This document shows, piece after piece, positions 6,319 through 14,340 of a stretch of 14,674 bases of DNA. The stretch is from NCBI GenBank assembly GCA_900762805.1, contig CAAFHY010000160.1:1-14674 (forward strand), given 5' to 3'. Every line of letters starts with the position of its first letter. Position 1 is the first letter of the stretch. The notes beneath the pieces were generated by a model, which worked only from the letters and a program-made list of their open reading frames with translations, was not told the DNA's origin and searched no databases. The DNA comes from Oscillospiraceae bacterium (lineage in GTDB: Bacteria; Bacillota; Clostridia; Oscillospirales; Ruminococcaceae). A program made the translations under genes and the position numbers.

Positions 6319-7340
6319 TGCTCGCTGCCTCCTAACGTTTTCATGACCTTGACGATGTTCATATTGATGGGGCACTTGGCGACACAGCGGCCGCAGCCGA
6401 CACAGGAGAACAGGCCGTCATTGTTGGTGGGATAATAGACCAGCTTGTGCATGAAGCGCTGGCGGAACCGTTCAAGCTGCGTCAGGCGCGGCTGGCCGGC
6501 CGACATTTTGGTGAATTCGGAGTACATGCACGAATCCCAGCAGCGGAAGCGGCGGACGCCGTGGCCGGTGTTGAAATCGCGGATATCATAGCACTGGCAG
6601 GTCGGGCAGACAAAGGTGCAGGTGCCGCAGCCGAGGCAGGCCTCCGAAAGGCCCTTCCATTCGGGCGCGTTGAAGAACTTGCCGGTCTTACCGTCGCCAA
6701 AGGCGTCGGCTCTGAGGCCGGCCAGCGGCAGGCGGCTGCAGCGCGCGCGCGTCTCGGCCTGCTGAGCCTCGACGGCGGCCGTATCGGCCGCTTCTTCGGT
6801 CAGCCCGTCCAGCGAGGCAAGCAGTGCCTTGCCCTTTTCGGTCCGGGCGTCCAGATAGAGCGCGTCGGCCGTTTTATGGCAGGCGATATCGCCGGCCGGG
6901 TCGGCGGCATCGATGCCGAAGGTGCCGCAGAAGCAGGTCTCTTGCGGGCGGGTGCAGGCCAGCGACATGATAACGCCGTGCTCGCGGCGGTTTTTATAAA
7001 AGGTGTCCACCGGCTCGGAAAGGAAGACGCGGTCAAGGATATCGAAGCTTCTAACGTCGCAGGCGCGCACGCCGAACACCACAAAGGGCTCGGATTCGGT
7101 GCGCGTGTCAACGATCTCGATGCTCTTGCCCTCGGTTTTGAAGTCCATGAGGTTTTCCATCTGCGGGAAGAAGAAATCCTTGGGGCTGCGGACGGTGTTG
7201 AGAGACTCCGAAAGCCGGCTGCCCTCGGTCCAGCGCTCATATTTGGCGCCGGCGGGCGTATCGACAGGCAGATAGAGCGCCTGACGGGCGGCAATGGCGG
7301 CGAACAGGTCGCCGAGCCGATCCAACGCGAGCTTACGCAT
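6315..7340 (-). CDS. floxB: FloxB-like 4Fe-4S protein (AsrA/HydB type, 341 aa)
   Basis: Iron-sulfur relay subunit that would sit between FloxA and the rest of the complex. Residues 91-98 (VRACDVRS) and 129-142 (CTRPQETCFCGTFG) match the conserved N-terminal features of the anaerobic sulfite reductase A / sulfhydrogenase beta family. Two cluster motifs follow: CLGCGTCTFVCPTCQC (C235, C238, C241, C245, with extra C248 and C250) and CVGCGRCVAKCP (C313, C316, C319, C323). The open frame runs upstream to 7727, but that stretch lies inside the previous gene. The ATG at 7340 is preceded by AAAGGGG 8 bases away and overlaps the end of the FloxC gene by 8 bases. A pairing of FloxA and FloxB homologues is also known as AsrB/AsrA; the absence of a sirohaem AsrC and the Hdr genes beside it favour Flox. 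Confidence 0.85.
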   Translation of the reverse strand: MRKLALDRLGDLFAAIAARQALYLPVDTPAGAKYERWTEGSRLSESLNTVRSPKDFFFPQMENLMDFKTEGKSIEIVDTRTESEPFVVFGVRACDVRSFDILDRVFLSEPVDTFYKNRREHGVIMSLACTRPQETCFCGTFGIDAADPAGDIACHKTADALYLDARTEKGKALLASLDGLTEEAADTAAVEAQQAETRARCSRLPLAGLRADAFGDGKTGKFFNAPEWKGLSEACLGCGTCTFVCPTCQCYDIRDFNTGHGVRRFRCWDSCMYSEFTKMSAGQPRLTQLERFRQRFMHKLVYYPTNNDGLFSCVGCGRCVAKCPINMNIVKVMKTLGGSEQ

Positions 7341-8325
7341 GGTGTTCACCCCTTTCGACGGCCTCGGCCGGTTCGATATCGCCCTTGCTGTAATCGACGA
7401 TGGGGGCGCGGTTACCGACCTCGGCGCCGGCCTGATAATCGCCGTAGAAGCGGTCGATATCCCAGATGAATTTGCGGTTGAGCAGGTGCAGCGGGATATG
7501 CTGCGGGCAGACGCGCGAGCATTCGCCGCAGTCGGTGCAGCGGCCGGCCACATGGAAGGCACGGATGATATGGAACATCTTTTCTTCAAAGGAGTTGGCC
7601 GCCGCTTTGTTCTCAACGCCCGACGCGGGATTGTCGAAGACGCACTTTTCGCAGGTGCAGGCAGGGCAGACGTCGCGGCAGGCGTTGCAGCGGATGCAGC
7701 GGGACAGCTCGCCCTGCCAGAAGGCAAAGCGCTCGTCGGGCGTCATGCGCTCCAGCCGTTCGACCTCGTCAAAGCGGCCGGAGGCCAGCACCTCGCCGTC
7801 GCTCCCCAGCAGCTCGTCATAGGCGACGTGCTTTTTGGATTTGCAATTGCGGCAGCGGTCGGGCAGCAGGCCGGCGCGGTCGAGCGTCAGCGTGCCGTCA
7901 TAGAGCGTATCGACCAGCACATGGTCGCCCTCCCCGCGGACGGCGGCAATGCCCTCGGCGCTCTCGCGCACGCGGCCGGCATCCAGCATCCCGCTGCAGG
8001 GCACGCCGACGGCGTAGACCTTTTCGCGGTCAAAGCGATGCTCGGTCAGCAGCTGGTTGAAGCTGTAGGTGTCGCACGGCTTGAGAAAAACGAGCACCCG
8101 GCCGTCCCCCCGGCCGGTTTCCCGGACGAGGTACTTGGAAAAGTTGGCGCCGCAGAAATCGTTCCAGACAAAATCGCGCGCCAGCGCGCCGGCGTCGGTA
8201 AAGAGGGCCGGCGTGATATCATAGTCAAACTCGCCGCGCTTCCAGCCGAGCACGCGGTCAACGGTGCCGGCCGCCAGCAGCTCGCCGGCTCTGGAAACGA
8301 GGGCGTCTCTGCTTATTTCTTGCAT
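7333..8325 (-). CDS. floxC: FloxC-like iron-sulfur protein (330 aa)
   Basis: Cytoplasmic iron-sulfur protein of the Flox module. The N-terminal half resembles the Cys-containing domain of coenzyme F420-hydrogenase beta-like proteins, with short motifs KPCDTYS (82-88), VPCSG (108-112) and CRNC (158-161). The C-terminal half has two clear [4Fe-4S] motifs: CIRCNACRDVCP (C210, C213, C216, C220), followed by an extra Cys-rich ACTCEKC (C223, C225, C228), and CTDCGECSRVCP (C263, C266, C269, C273). The longer frame to 8427 is not used: GGAGG lies 7 bases before the ATG at 8325. The gene overlaps the FloxD gene by 13 bases and the FloxB gene by 8. The last residues are charged and probably disordered. 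FloxC is assigned from gene order and motifs; the exact electron path within the module is unknown. Confidence 0.82.
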   Translation of the reverse strand: MQEISRDALVSRAGELLAAGTVDRVLGWKRGEFDYDITPALFTDAGALARDFVWNDFCGANFSKYLVRETGRGDGRVLVFLKPCDTYSFNQLLTEHRFDREKVYAVGVPCSGMLDAGRVRESAEGIAAVRGEGDHVLVDTLYDGTLTLDRAGLLPDRCRNCKSKKHVAYDELLGSDGEVLASGRFDEVERLERMTPDERFAFWQGELSRCIRCNACRDVCPACTCEKCVFDNPASGVENKAAANSFEEKMFHIIRAFHVAGRCTDCGECSRVCPQHIPLHLLNRKFIWDIDRFYGDYQAGAEVGNRAPIVDYSKGDIEPAEAVERGEHHA

Positions 8326-8747
8326 CGCAGGTCCTCCAATCTCCTGTTCTCGCCGAGAGCGGCGACGGTCTCGGCGAATTCGTTCATGGTGGCGGCAAAC
8401 TTGGCGCCCTCGGCTGCCGAAACCCATTCGACACGGGTGCGCTCCTTTTCGATACCGAGATAGTCGAGCATCGAGAACAGCAGCGCCATGCGGCGGCGGG
8501 TGTAATAGTTGCCCGACGTATAGTGGCAGTCTCCGGGGTGGCAGCCGCAGATGATGACGCCGTCGGCGCCGCGCTGGAAGGCGCGCAGGATGAACATCGG
8601 GTTGACCCGGCAGGAGCAGGGCACACGGATGATCTTGACATCAGCCGGATAATTGAGGCGGTTGTTGCCCGCCAGATCGGCGCCCGCGTAGGAGCACCAG
8701 TTACAGCAGAAGGCCACGATGAGCGGCCTGTATCCATCTACTTGCAT
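8313..8747 (-). CDS. floxD: MvhD/FloxD family [2Fe-2S] protein, electron donor to HdrA (144 aa)
   Basis: Small MvhD-family subunit. In methanogens MvhD carries electrons from the Mvh hydrogenase to HdrA; in Flox clusters FloxD does the same for NADH-derived electrons. Family features are present: CCNWCSYAGADLAG (14-27), PCSCRVNP (43-50) and GCHPGDCHY (68-76). The usual Cys-Ser-Gly-Arg stretch reads Cys-Ser-Cys-Arg here (C46), so there is an extra Cys beside the cluster ligands. At 144 residues it is normal length and is not fused to HdrA. The ATG at 8747 is 10 bases from GGAGG and overlaps the end of the HdrA gene by 10 bases, which supports co-translation and a stable HdrA-FloxD contact. Confidence 0.93.
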   Translation of the reverse strand: MQVDGYRPLIVAFCCNWCSYAGADLAGNNRLNYPADVKIIRVPCSCRVNPMFILRAFQRGADGVIICGCHPGDCHYTSGNYYTRRRMALLFSMLDYLGIEKERTRVEWVSAAEGAKFAATMNEFAETVAALGENRRLEDLRCKK

Positions 8748-10732
8748 ATCGCGTCAACCTCCGCCATGATCTGTTTGTTCATGAAGCCCCTGAGATCCAT
8801 CGCGCCCGACATGCACGCCACGGTGCAGGCGCCGCAGCCCTGACAGACGGCCTCGTTGACGACGGCGACGCGGCGCACCTTTGTCGTCCGGTCGGGCATT
8901 CTGAATTCCTTGTCCTGATAGGTGATGGCGCCGTAGGGGCAGACCTTTTCGCAGGTCGAGCAGCCGTTGCACATCATCTCGTCGGAATGGGCGACACAGG
9001 GGTTGCCGGTCAGCTTGTCCTTGCACAGCAGGCCGATGACCTTGGACGCCGCCGCGCCCGCCTGTGAGACGGTCTCCGGGATGTCCTTGGGGCCCTGGCA
9101 GGTGCCGGAGAGAAAGACGCCGGCGGTCGGGCTTTCGACGGGACGCAGCTTGGGGTGCGCCTCGGTGAAGAAATCGTTGGTGTCCATGCTGGCCGTCAGC
9201 ATGGTGGCCAGCGGGCGGGCCGATTTGTCAGGCTCGATGGCCGCCGCCAGCACCACAAGGTCGGCGTCGATGTGCAGCTGCCGGCCATAGATGAGGTCGG
9301 AGCCCTGCACCTTCAGCCTGCCGTCCTCCGGCGAGACCTTGCCGACCATGCCCTTGATGTAATGGACGCCGTACTCCTCGACGGCGCGGCGGTAGAACTC
9401 GTCAAAGTTCTTGCCCGGCGTGCGGACGTCGATGTAGAAAACGTAGACCTCGGTGTCGGGGTACTTGTCGCGGATGAGCATGGCGTGCTTGGCCGTATAC
9501 ATACAGCAGATCTTGGAGCAGTACTCCTTGCCCTTGTCGGCACAGGCGGCGCAGCGCGAGCCGACGCACTGCACGAACACGATGGTGTGCGGGTGCCGGC
9601 CGTCCGACGGGCGCAGCAGCGTGCCGCCGGTCGGGCCCGCGGCGTTCATGAGGCGCTCCAGCTCAAGCGAGGTTATGACGTCCTTTGACTGCGAGTAGGC
9701 GAACTCATCGAACTTTTCCATCGAGATGGGGTTGAAGCCGGTCGCCACAACGATGGCGCCGTACTTGTTTTCGATGTATTCGTCCTTGGCCTGATAGTCG
9801 ATGGCGCCGGCCGTGCAGACCTTGGAGCAGACGCCGCACTTGCCGCTCTTGAGCATCAGGCAGTAGCGCGGGTCGATGGTCGCCACCTTGGGCACGGCCT
9901 GCGCGAACGGGATATAGATGGCACGGCGGTTGTCCATGCCGAGGTTGAACTCATTGGGCACCTTGCGCTGCGGGCACTTTTCGGTGCAGGCGCCGCAGCC
10001 AGTGCAGACGTCCTCCTTCACATAGCGCGCGCGGCGCTTGATGGTAACGTCAAAATTGCCGACAAAGCCCTTGACCCCGGTCACCTCGGAATACGAATAG
10101 ATGCGGATCTTATCGTTCTGGGCGACATCGACCATCTTGGGGGTCAGGATACAGGCGGCGCAGTCGAGCGTGGGGAACGTCTTGTCGAGCTGCGCCATCT
10201 TGCCGCCGATGGTCGGCTTGGTCTCAACGATATCGACGGGGAACCCGGCATCGGCGATGTCGAGCGCCGTCTGGATGCCGGCGATACCGCCGCCGATGAC
10301 CAGCGCCCGCTTGGTGACGGGGCTTTCGCCCGGCGTCAGCGGGGCGTTGAGGTTAACCTTGGCCACGGCAGCCTTCGCCAGAATGACGGCCTTGGCGGTT
10401 CCGGTGGGCATGTCCTTATGCACCCACGAGCACTGCTCGCGGATGTTGGCGATCTCGACCATGTAGGGGTTGAGGCCGGCGGCCGCCGCCGTCTTGCGGA
10501 AGGTCGCCTCATGCATGCGCGGCGAGCAGGAGCAGACCACGATGCCGGTCAGCCGGTGCTCGGCGATGGCCTGCCGGATGATATCCTGCCCGGCCTGCGA
10601 GCACATATACTGATAATCCGTAGAGAAAACAACGCCCTGCTCATGCTTCAAAGCCTCTGCGACAGCCTTCACATCGACGGTGCCGGCGATGTTGGTGCCG
10701 CAGTGGCATACAAATACTCCGATCCTTTGCAC
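8738..10732 (-). CDS. hdrA: HdrA, flavin-bifurcating heterodisulfide reductase subunit A (664 aa)
   Basis: Central flavoprotein of HdrABC, where the FAD splits electron pairs between a high-potential path (HdrC/HdrB) and ferredoxin. The N-terminal iron-sulfur domain has VCHCG (8-12), YMCSQAGQ (42-49) and VVCSCSPRMHE (65-75). The FAD Rossmann motif is GGGIAG (147-152), followed by the family hallmark LDCAACILTPKM (189-200). Cluster motifs follow at C243-C246-C249-C253 and C291-C299-C302-C306, with a Cys-rich stretch at 389-410 (including QCVGSRC). The C-terminal ferredoxin domain has CNGCSTCEKVCP (588-599) and CQGCGACTVAC (630-640); the last motif is followed by Met in place of Pro. Length matches stand-alone HdrA of methanogens. 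The start is GTG at 10732, since MQRIGVFVCHCG is the expected family start; its GGAGG is about 12 bases away, which is long. Confidence 0.95.
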   Translation of the reverse strand: MQRIGVFVCHCGTNIAGTVDVKAVAEALKHEQGVVFSTDYQYMCSQAGQDIIRQAIAEHRLTGIVVCSCSPRMHEATFRKTAAAAGLNPYMVEIANIREQCSWVHKDMPTGTAKAVILAKAAVAKVNLNAPLTPGESPVTKRALVIGGGIAGIQTALDIADAGFPVDIVETKPTIGGKMAQLDKTFPTLDCAACILTPKMVDVAQNDKIRIYSYSEVTGVKGFVGNFDVTIKRRARYVKEDVCTGCGACTEKCPQRKVPNEFNLGMDNRRAIYIPFAQAVPKVATIDPRYCLMLKSGKCGVCSKVCTAGAIDYQAKDEYIENKYGAIVVATGFNPISMEKFDEFAYSQSKDVITSLELERLMNAAGPTGGTLLRPSDGRHPHTIVFVQCVGSRCAACADKGKEYCSKICCMYTAKHAMLIRDKYPDTEVYVFYIDVRTPGKNFDEFYRRAVEEYGVHYIKGMVGKVSPEDGRLKVQGSDLIYGRQLHIDADLVVLAAAIEPDKSARPLATMLTASMDTNDFFTEAHPKLRPVESPTAGVFLSGTCQGPKDIPETVSQAGAAASKVIGLLCKDKLTGNPCVAHSDEMMCNGCSTCEKVCPYGAITYQDKEFRMPDRTTKVRRVAVVNEAVCQGCGACTVACMSGAMDLRGFMNKQIMAEVDAICK

Positions 10733-10749
10733 GGTTTCGCTTTCCCTCC

Positions 10750-11142
10750 TTACTTTGAATACTTGCGCAGCGCGCTGACGATGGCCTGCTGCGGCAGCTC
10801 ACTGTCAAGCAGCGCCGGGATGTCGCCGGCCGTCAGGTGGTCGCCGCCCTTTTCACGCTCGGCCAGCAGGCGCAGCGCCTCGATCAGCTTGGCCGGCTCG
10901 ACGTCGCGCGGGCAGCGATCGACGCAGGCAAAGCACGACAGGCACTTGTAAACCGACCTTGAGCGCATCAGCGTCTCGATATCGCCCGTCTCCACCATAT
11001 AGACGAACTGATGGGGGTGATACTCCATCTCGTCATAGGATGGGCAGGTGCCCGAACACTTGCCGCATCGCATACATTTGAGCGGATTGACGCCGCTCAT
11101 GCGCAGGATCTGTTCCTTTTGCCGTTCCGATCTATTCTGCAT
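10750..11142 (-). CDS. hdrC: HdrC, heterodisulfide reductase subunit C (130 aa)
   Basis: Dicluster ferredoxin-like subunit that carries electrons from HdrA to HdrB. It has two [4Fe-4S] motifs: CMRCGKCSGTCP, followed by the typical segment with HPHQFVYMVETG, and CLSCFACVDRCPRDVEP. The open frame begins at 11175, but GGAGG 6 bases before the ATG at 11142 decides the start. It overlaps the end of HdrB by 11 bases and is followed after 17 bases by HdrA. There are no membrane segments, so this is the soluble HdrC of the HdrABC type and not part of the membrane-bound HdrDE type. Confidence 0.92.
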   Translation of the reverse strand: MQNRSERQKEQILRMSGVNPLKCMRCGKCSGTCPSYDEMEYHPHQFVYMVETGDIETLMRSRSVYKCLSCFACVDRCPRDVEPAKLIEALRLLAEREKGGDHLTAGDIPALLDSELPQQAIVSALRKYSK

Positions 11143-11938
11143 GGGCTTCCTCCCTGACGCCGAGCGCCTCCGCAAGCAGCTCGGTGAAATAAACGACCGG
11201 GAGCGGGCTCCCGTTTTTAACCAGATTGTAGCGGCACAGCGGGCAGGCCGTCACGATGGTGTCGGCCCCGTGGCCGGCGGCGCTCTCGCTGACGGCGAGG
11301 CTCCTGCTGCGGGCCGCCGCCGGATCCTCCAGCGCGATATAGCCGCCGCAGCACTCGTTGCGGCGCGCGTAAACGACCGGCTCGGCCCCCAGCGCGCGCA
11401 GCAGCTCCTCCATGATCTGCGGGTTCTCCACATCGTCCATAGTCATGACTCTGCCGGGGCGCAGCAGCAGGCAGCCGTAATAAGCGGCGATCCGGCGGCC
11501 GGTCAGCGGCCTGACGACCGCCTCGCGCACCCTGTCAAAGCCCACGACGTCTCGCAGCAGCTCCAGATAGTGGTAAACCTGCGTCTCGCCGTGATAGGGG
11601 CCGGCGTGGCCGCTGTCCTGCGCCATATAGGCGTTGACCTTGGCGGCAAAATCGGCGTCGGTCTGCATGGCGTGGTTGGTCTGCTTGATGACATTGTGGC
11701 AGGCCGAGCAGACCGTGACCAGCGGCCGGCCCTCGGCGCCGGCGGCGGCCAGCGCGCGCACGCTCGACAGCTTGGTGGCGATCTCGTCCTTTGCGGTCAC
11801 GAAAACGCCGCCGCAGCACTGCCAGTCCTTGACCTCGCACAGCTCGACGCCGAGCTTCTCGGCGCACCGGCGCGCATAAACATCAAGCTCCTTTGCCTTT
11901 GTACGGAGGGTGCAGCCCGGATAATAACTGACTTTCAT
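11132..11938 (-). CDS. hdrB: HdrB, CCG-domain heterodisulfide reductase subunit B (268 aa)
   Basis: Catalytic subunit of heterodisulfide reductases. Each CCG domain binds a noncubane [4Fe-4S] cluster that cleaves a disulfide. Both sets of ligands are complete: C9 (YYPGC), C41-C42 (WQCCGG), C77 and C80 (CSAC); then C156 (YYGC), C196-C197 (ECCGG), C232 and C235 (CPLC). The spacing matches structurally characterised HdrB closely, so real disulfide chemistry, or an equivalent two-electron role, is plausible. The start is supported by GGGAGG 6 bases before the ATG. It lies 25 bases downstream of the fumarase gene and leads the hdrBCA order. The natural substrate is unknown: methanogen CoM-S-S-CoB is not expected in a clostridium, so a protein or low-molecular-weight disulfide, or direct transfer to FrdAB, are the options. 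Confidence 0.94.
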   Translation of the reverse strand: MKVSYYPGCTLRTKAKELDVYARRCAEKLGVELCEVKDWQCCGGVFVTAKDEIATKLSSVRALAAAGAEGRPLVTVCSACHNVIKQTNHAMQTDADFAAKVNAYMAQDSGHAGPYHGETQVYHYLELLRDVVGFDRVREAVVRPLTGRRIAAYYGCLLLRPGRVMTMDDVENPQIMEELLRALGAEPVVYARRNECCGGYIALEDPAAARSRSLAVSESAAGHGADTIVTACPLCRYNLVKNGSPLPVVYFTELLAEALGVREEAHAE

Positions 11939-11963
11939 ATGTTACCTCCCATACCGGTCGGGG

Positions 11964-13340
11964 TCACACCATCTGTTCGGGATGGAAGACCTCGTCGAAT
12001 TTTTCCGCCGTCAGAAAGCCCAGCTCAACGCAGGCCTCCTTGAGCGAGATATTGTCCTTGAACGCCTTCTTGGCCGTTTTGGCGGCATTCTCATAGCCGA
12101 TATACGGGTTGAGCGCCGTGACCAGCATCAGCGAGTTATGCAGGTTGTGCGCCATCTTTTCCTTATTGGCCGTGATGCCGACGGCGCAGTTGTCGTTGAA
12201 GGAGACAATGGCCTCGGCCAGCAGGCGCGCCGACTGCAGGAAATTGTAGGCCGTGACCGGCATAAAAACGTTCAGCTCGAAGTTGCCCTGCGAGGCGGCC
12301 ATGCCGACGGCCACGTCGTTGCCGATGACCTGCACGGCGACCATGGTGACGGCCTCGCACTGGGTCGGGTTGACCTTGCCGGGCATGATCGACGAGCCCG
12401 GCTCGTTTTCGGGGATATGGATCTCACCGAGGCCGTCGCGCGGGCCGGAGGCCAGCCAGCGGACATCGTTGGCGATCTTGAGCATATCGCAGGCCGTGGC
12501 CTTGATGGCGCCATGGGCAAAGACCATCTCGTCCCGCGAGGTCAGCGCGTGGAACTTGTTGGGAGCCGTCACGAACGGCTTGCCGGTCAGCGCGGCGGTC
12601 CTGGCGGCCACCAGCTCCGAGAAGCCGGCCGGGGCGTTGAGCCCGGTGCCGACGGCCGTGCCGCCCAGCGCCAGCTCATGCAGCGGGCCGGCAGCCAGAC
12701 GCAGCAGCTCAACATCGCGCTCCAGGCTGGCGCGCCAGCCCGATATCTCCTGGCTGAATTTGATGGGGGTGGCGTCCTGAAGATGGGTGCGGCCCGACTT
12801 GACGATGCCCTCGTTTTCGGCCTCCAGCCGGCGGAAGGTGCCGATCAGCCGCTCGACGGCGGGGATCAGCTTGTCCTCGATGGCCAGCACGGCCGAAATG
12901 TGCATCGCGGTCGGGAAGGTATCGTTGGACGACTGGGACATATTGATATCGTCGTTGGGGTGGCAAAGCGTTTTGCCGGCCAGCCGGTTGGCGCGGTTGG
13001 CGATGACCTCGTTGGCGTTCATGTTGGACTGTGTGCCCGAACCGGTCTGCCAGACGACCAGCGGAAAATGGTCGTTGAGCGAGCCGGAGATGACCTCGTT
13101 GCAGGCCGCTTCGATGGCGGCCAGCTTCTCGCCCGTCATTTTTTCGGGGCGCAGCTCGGCGTTGGCCTGCGCGGCCGCCTTTTTCAGGATGCCGAAGGCG
13201 TGCGTGATCTCGCGCGGCATCGTCTCGATATCCACGCCGATCTTGAAATTTTCATGGCTGCGCTGGGTCTGAGCCGCCCACAGCCGGTCGGCCGGGACCT
13301 TGACCTCGCCCATCGAGTCATGTTCAATGCGATATTCCAT
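11964..13340 (-). CDS. fumC: Class II fumarate hydratase (458 aa)
   Basis: Iron-free fumarase that interconverts malate and fumarate. The family signature GSSIMPGKVNP lies at 315-325, with the catalytic Ser of that loop at 316. The second catalytic region SGRTHLQDATP has His186, and SGTQSNMN (101-108) and SSND (137-140) are also present. Length is standard for FumC. The start is 14 bases after the dehydrogenase stop, with GGGGGAG just before the ATG. Aspartase and argininosuccinate lyase share the fold, but the overall match, including the N-terminal DSMGEVKVPADRLWAAQTQR, is to fumarase. In the operon it would supply fumarate to the downstream FrdAB or consume it in the reverse direction. An oxygen-stable fumarase is somewhat unexpected beside so many iron-sulfur proteins. 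Confidence 0.95.
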   Translation of the reverse strand: MEYRIEHDSMGEVKVPADRLWAAQTQRSHENFKIGVDIETMPREITHAFGILKKAAAQANAELRPEKMTGEKLAAIEAACNEVISGSLNDHFPLVVWQTGSGTQSNMNANEVIANRANRLAGKTLCHPNDDINMSQSSNDTFPTAMHISAVLAIEDKLIPAVERLIGTFRRLEAENEGIVKSGRTHLQDATPIKFSQEISGWRASLERDVELLRLAAGPLHELALGGTAVGTGLNAPAGFSELVAARTAALTGKPFVTAPNKFHALTSRDEMVFAHGAIKATACDMLKIANDVRWLASGPRDGLGEIHIPENEPGSSIMPGKVNPTQCEAVTMVAVQVIGNDVAVGMAASQGNFELNVFMPVTAYNFLQSARLLAEAIVSFNDNCAVGITANKEKMAHNLHNSLMLVTALNPYIGYENAAKTAKKAFKDNISLKEACVELGFLTAEKFDEVFHPEQMV

Positions 13341-13354
13341 TCTGCTCCCCCGTC

Positions 13355-14299
13355 TCAGATCTCAAGGCCGCTCATGACGCCCTTGAGCGTCTCGGCGCTG
13401 TGCTGCAGCTTGGCGACCTCCTCATCGGTCAGATGCAGGTTGACCTTGCTGCGCACGCCCTCGCCGCCCACGATGTTGAGGGTGCTCAGGCAGACATCGT
13501 CGATGCCGTACTCGCCGTGCATGAGGGTCGAGACGGTCATGGTGGTGTCGATGCCGGTCAGCAGGCACTTGCAGATGTGGCAGACCGAAATGGAAACGGC
13601 GTAGAAGGTGGCGCCTTTGCGGGCGATGACGCGGCCGCCCGACTTGCGGACGTACTGCTCGACCTCCTCAAAATTGAGTTCGGGCGCCGTCATGCCCGGC
13701 ACGGCCAGCAGCTTCTGGCACTCCCTGATGGGAACATTGGAGATATTGGCGACCGACCAGGGGATGAAGGAGGAATCGCCGTGCTCGCCGAACACATAGG
13801 CGTGGACGTTGCACTGGTTGATGTCGTAATACTCGGCCAGACGGGCGCGCAGGCGGGCGGTATCAAGAATGGTGCCCGAACCGATGATGTGATTTTCGGG
13901 CAGGCCCGACAGCTTGTTGAAAACATAGGTCAGGATATCGACCGGGTTGCTGACGATAATGTAGAACGCATTGGGCGCGTACTTGGTGATCTCAGGGATG
14001 ATCTGCTTGGTGATGTTGACGTTGGTCTGCGCCAGCTCCAGACGGGTCTGGCCCGGCTTCCTGGCGATGCCGGAGGTCAGAATAACGATGTCGGAATCGG
14101 CGGCGTCGCGGTATTCGCCGGCATAGACCGAGCAGGCGCCGCAGAACGGCGTGCCCTGGCGGATATCGAGTGCTTCGCCGAGCGCCTTTTCGTTGTTGAT
14201 GTCGATCATCACGATCTCGGAGGCAAGCCCCATGACAGTCAGGGTGTAGGCGATGGTCGAGCCAACGCTGCCGGTTCCGATGATGGAGATTTTGTTCAT
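13355..14299 (-). CDS. mdh: NAD-dependent malate dehydrogenase of the LDH/MDH family (314 aa)
   Basis: Rossmann-fold 2-hydroxyacid dehydrogenase. It has the NAD motif GTGSVG (8-13), Asp33 at the end of the second strand (NAD preference), catalytic His173 (GEHGDSS), Asp146 and Arg149 (LDTARLR). The mobile-loop sequence is GIARKPGQTR with Arg86 as the loop Arg. The substrate-discriminating position, Gln102 in lactate dehydrogenase numbering, is Arg80 here, the residue that selects dicarboxylic oxaloacetate. Thr231, at the other discriminating position, is lactate-dehydrogenase-like, so the signal is mixed. Automated annotation may call it L-lactate dehydrogenase; the fumarase directly downstream favours malate. 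The ATG at 14299 is preceded by GGAAGG, so I chose it over an in-frame codon five residues earlier. It is the first gene of the operon, about 35 bases from the predicted transcription start. Confidence 0.85.
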   Translation of the reverse strand: MNKISIIGTGSVGSTIAYTLTVMGLASEIVMIDINNEKALGEALDIRQGTPFCGACSVYAGEYRDAADSDIVILTSGIARKPGQTRLELAQTNVNITKQIIPEITKYAPNAFYIIVSNPVDILTYVFNKLSGLPENHIIGSGTILDTARLRARLAEYYDINQCNVHAYVFGEHGDSSFIPWSVANISNVPIRECQKLLAVPGMTAPELNFEEVEQYVRKSGGRVIARKGATFYAVSISVCHICKCLLTGIDTTMTVSTLMHGEYGIDDVCLSTLNIVGGEGVRSKVNLHLTDEEVAKLQHSAETLKGVMSGLEI

Positions 14300-14340
14300 A
14301 ATACACCTTCCCAATCTTAGTTGATTTTTAGTTTCGACTT

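Noticed and set aside
5485..7340. Anaerobic sulfite reductase AsrAB
   Set aside because: The FloxA/FloxB proteins share folds with AsrB/AsrA, but no AsrC sirohaem subunit is present and the FloxC, FloxD and HdrABC genes directly adjoin.
11982..13604. A 540-residue plus-strand open frame, and a similar one at 13400-14320
   Set aside because: They are antisense shadows of fumC and mdh, both of which carry complete catalytic motifs on the minus strand.
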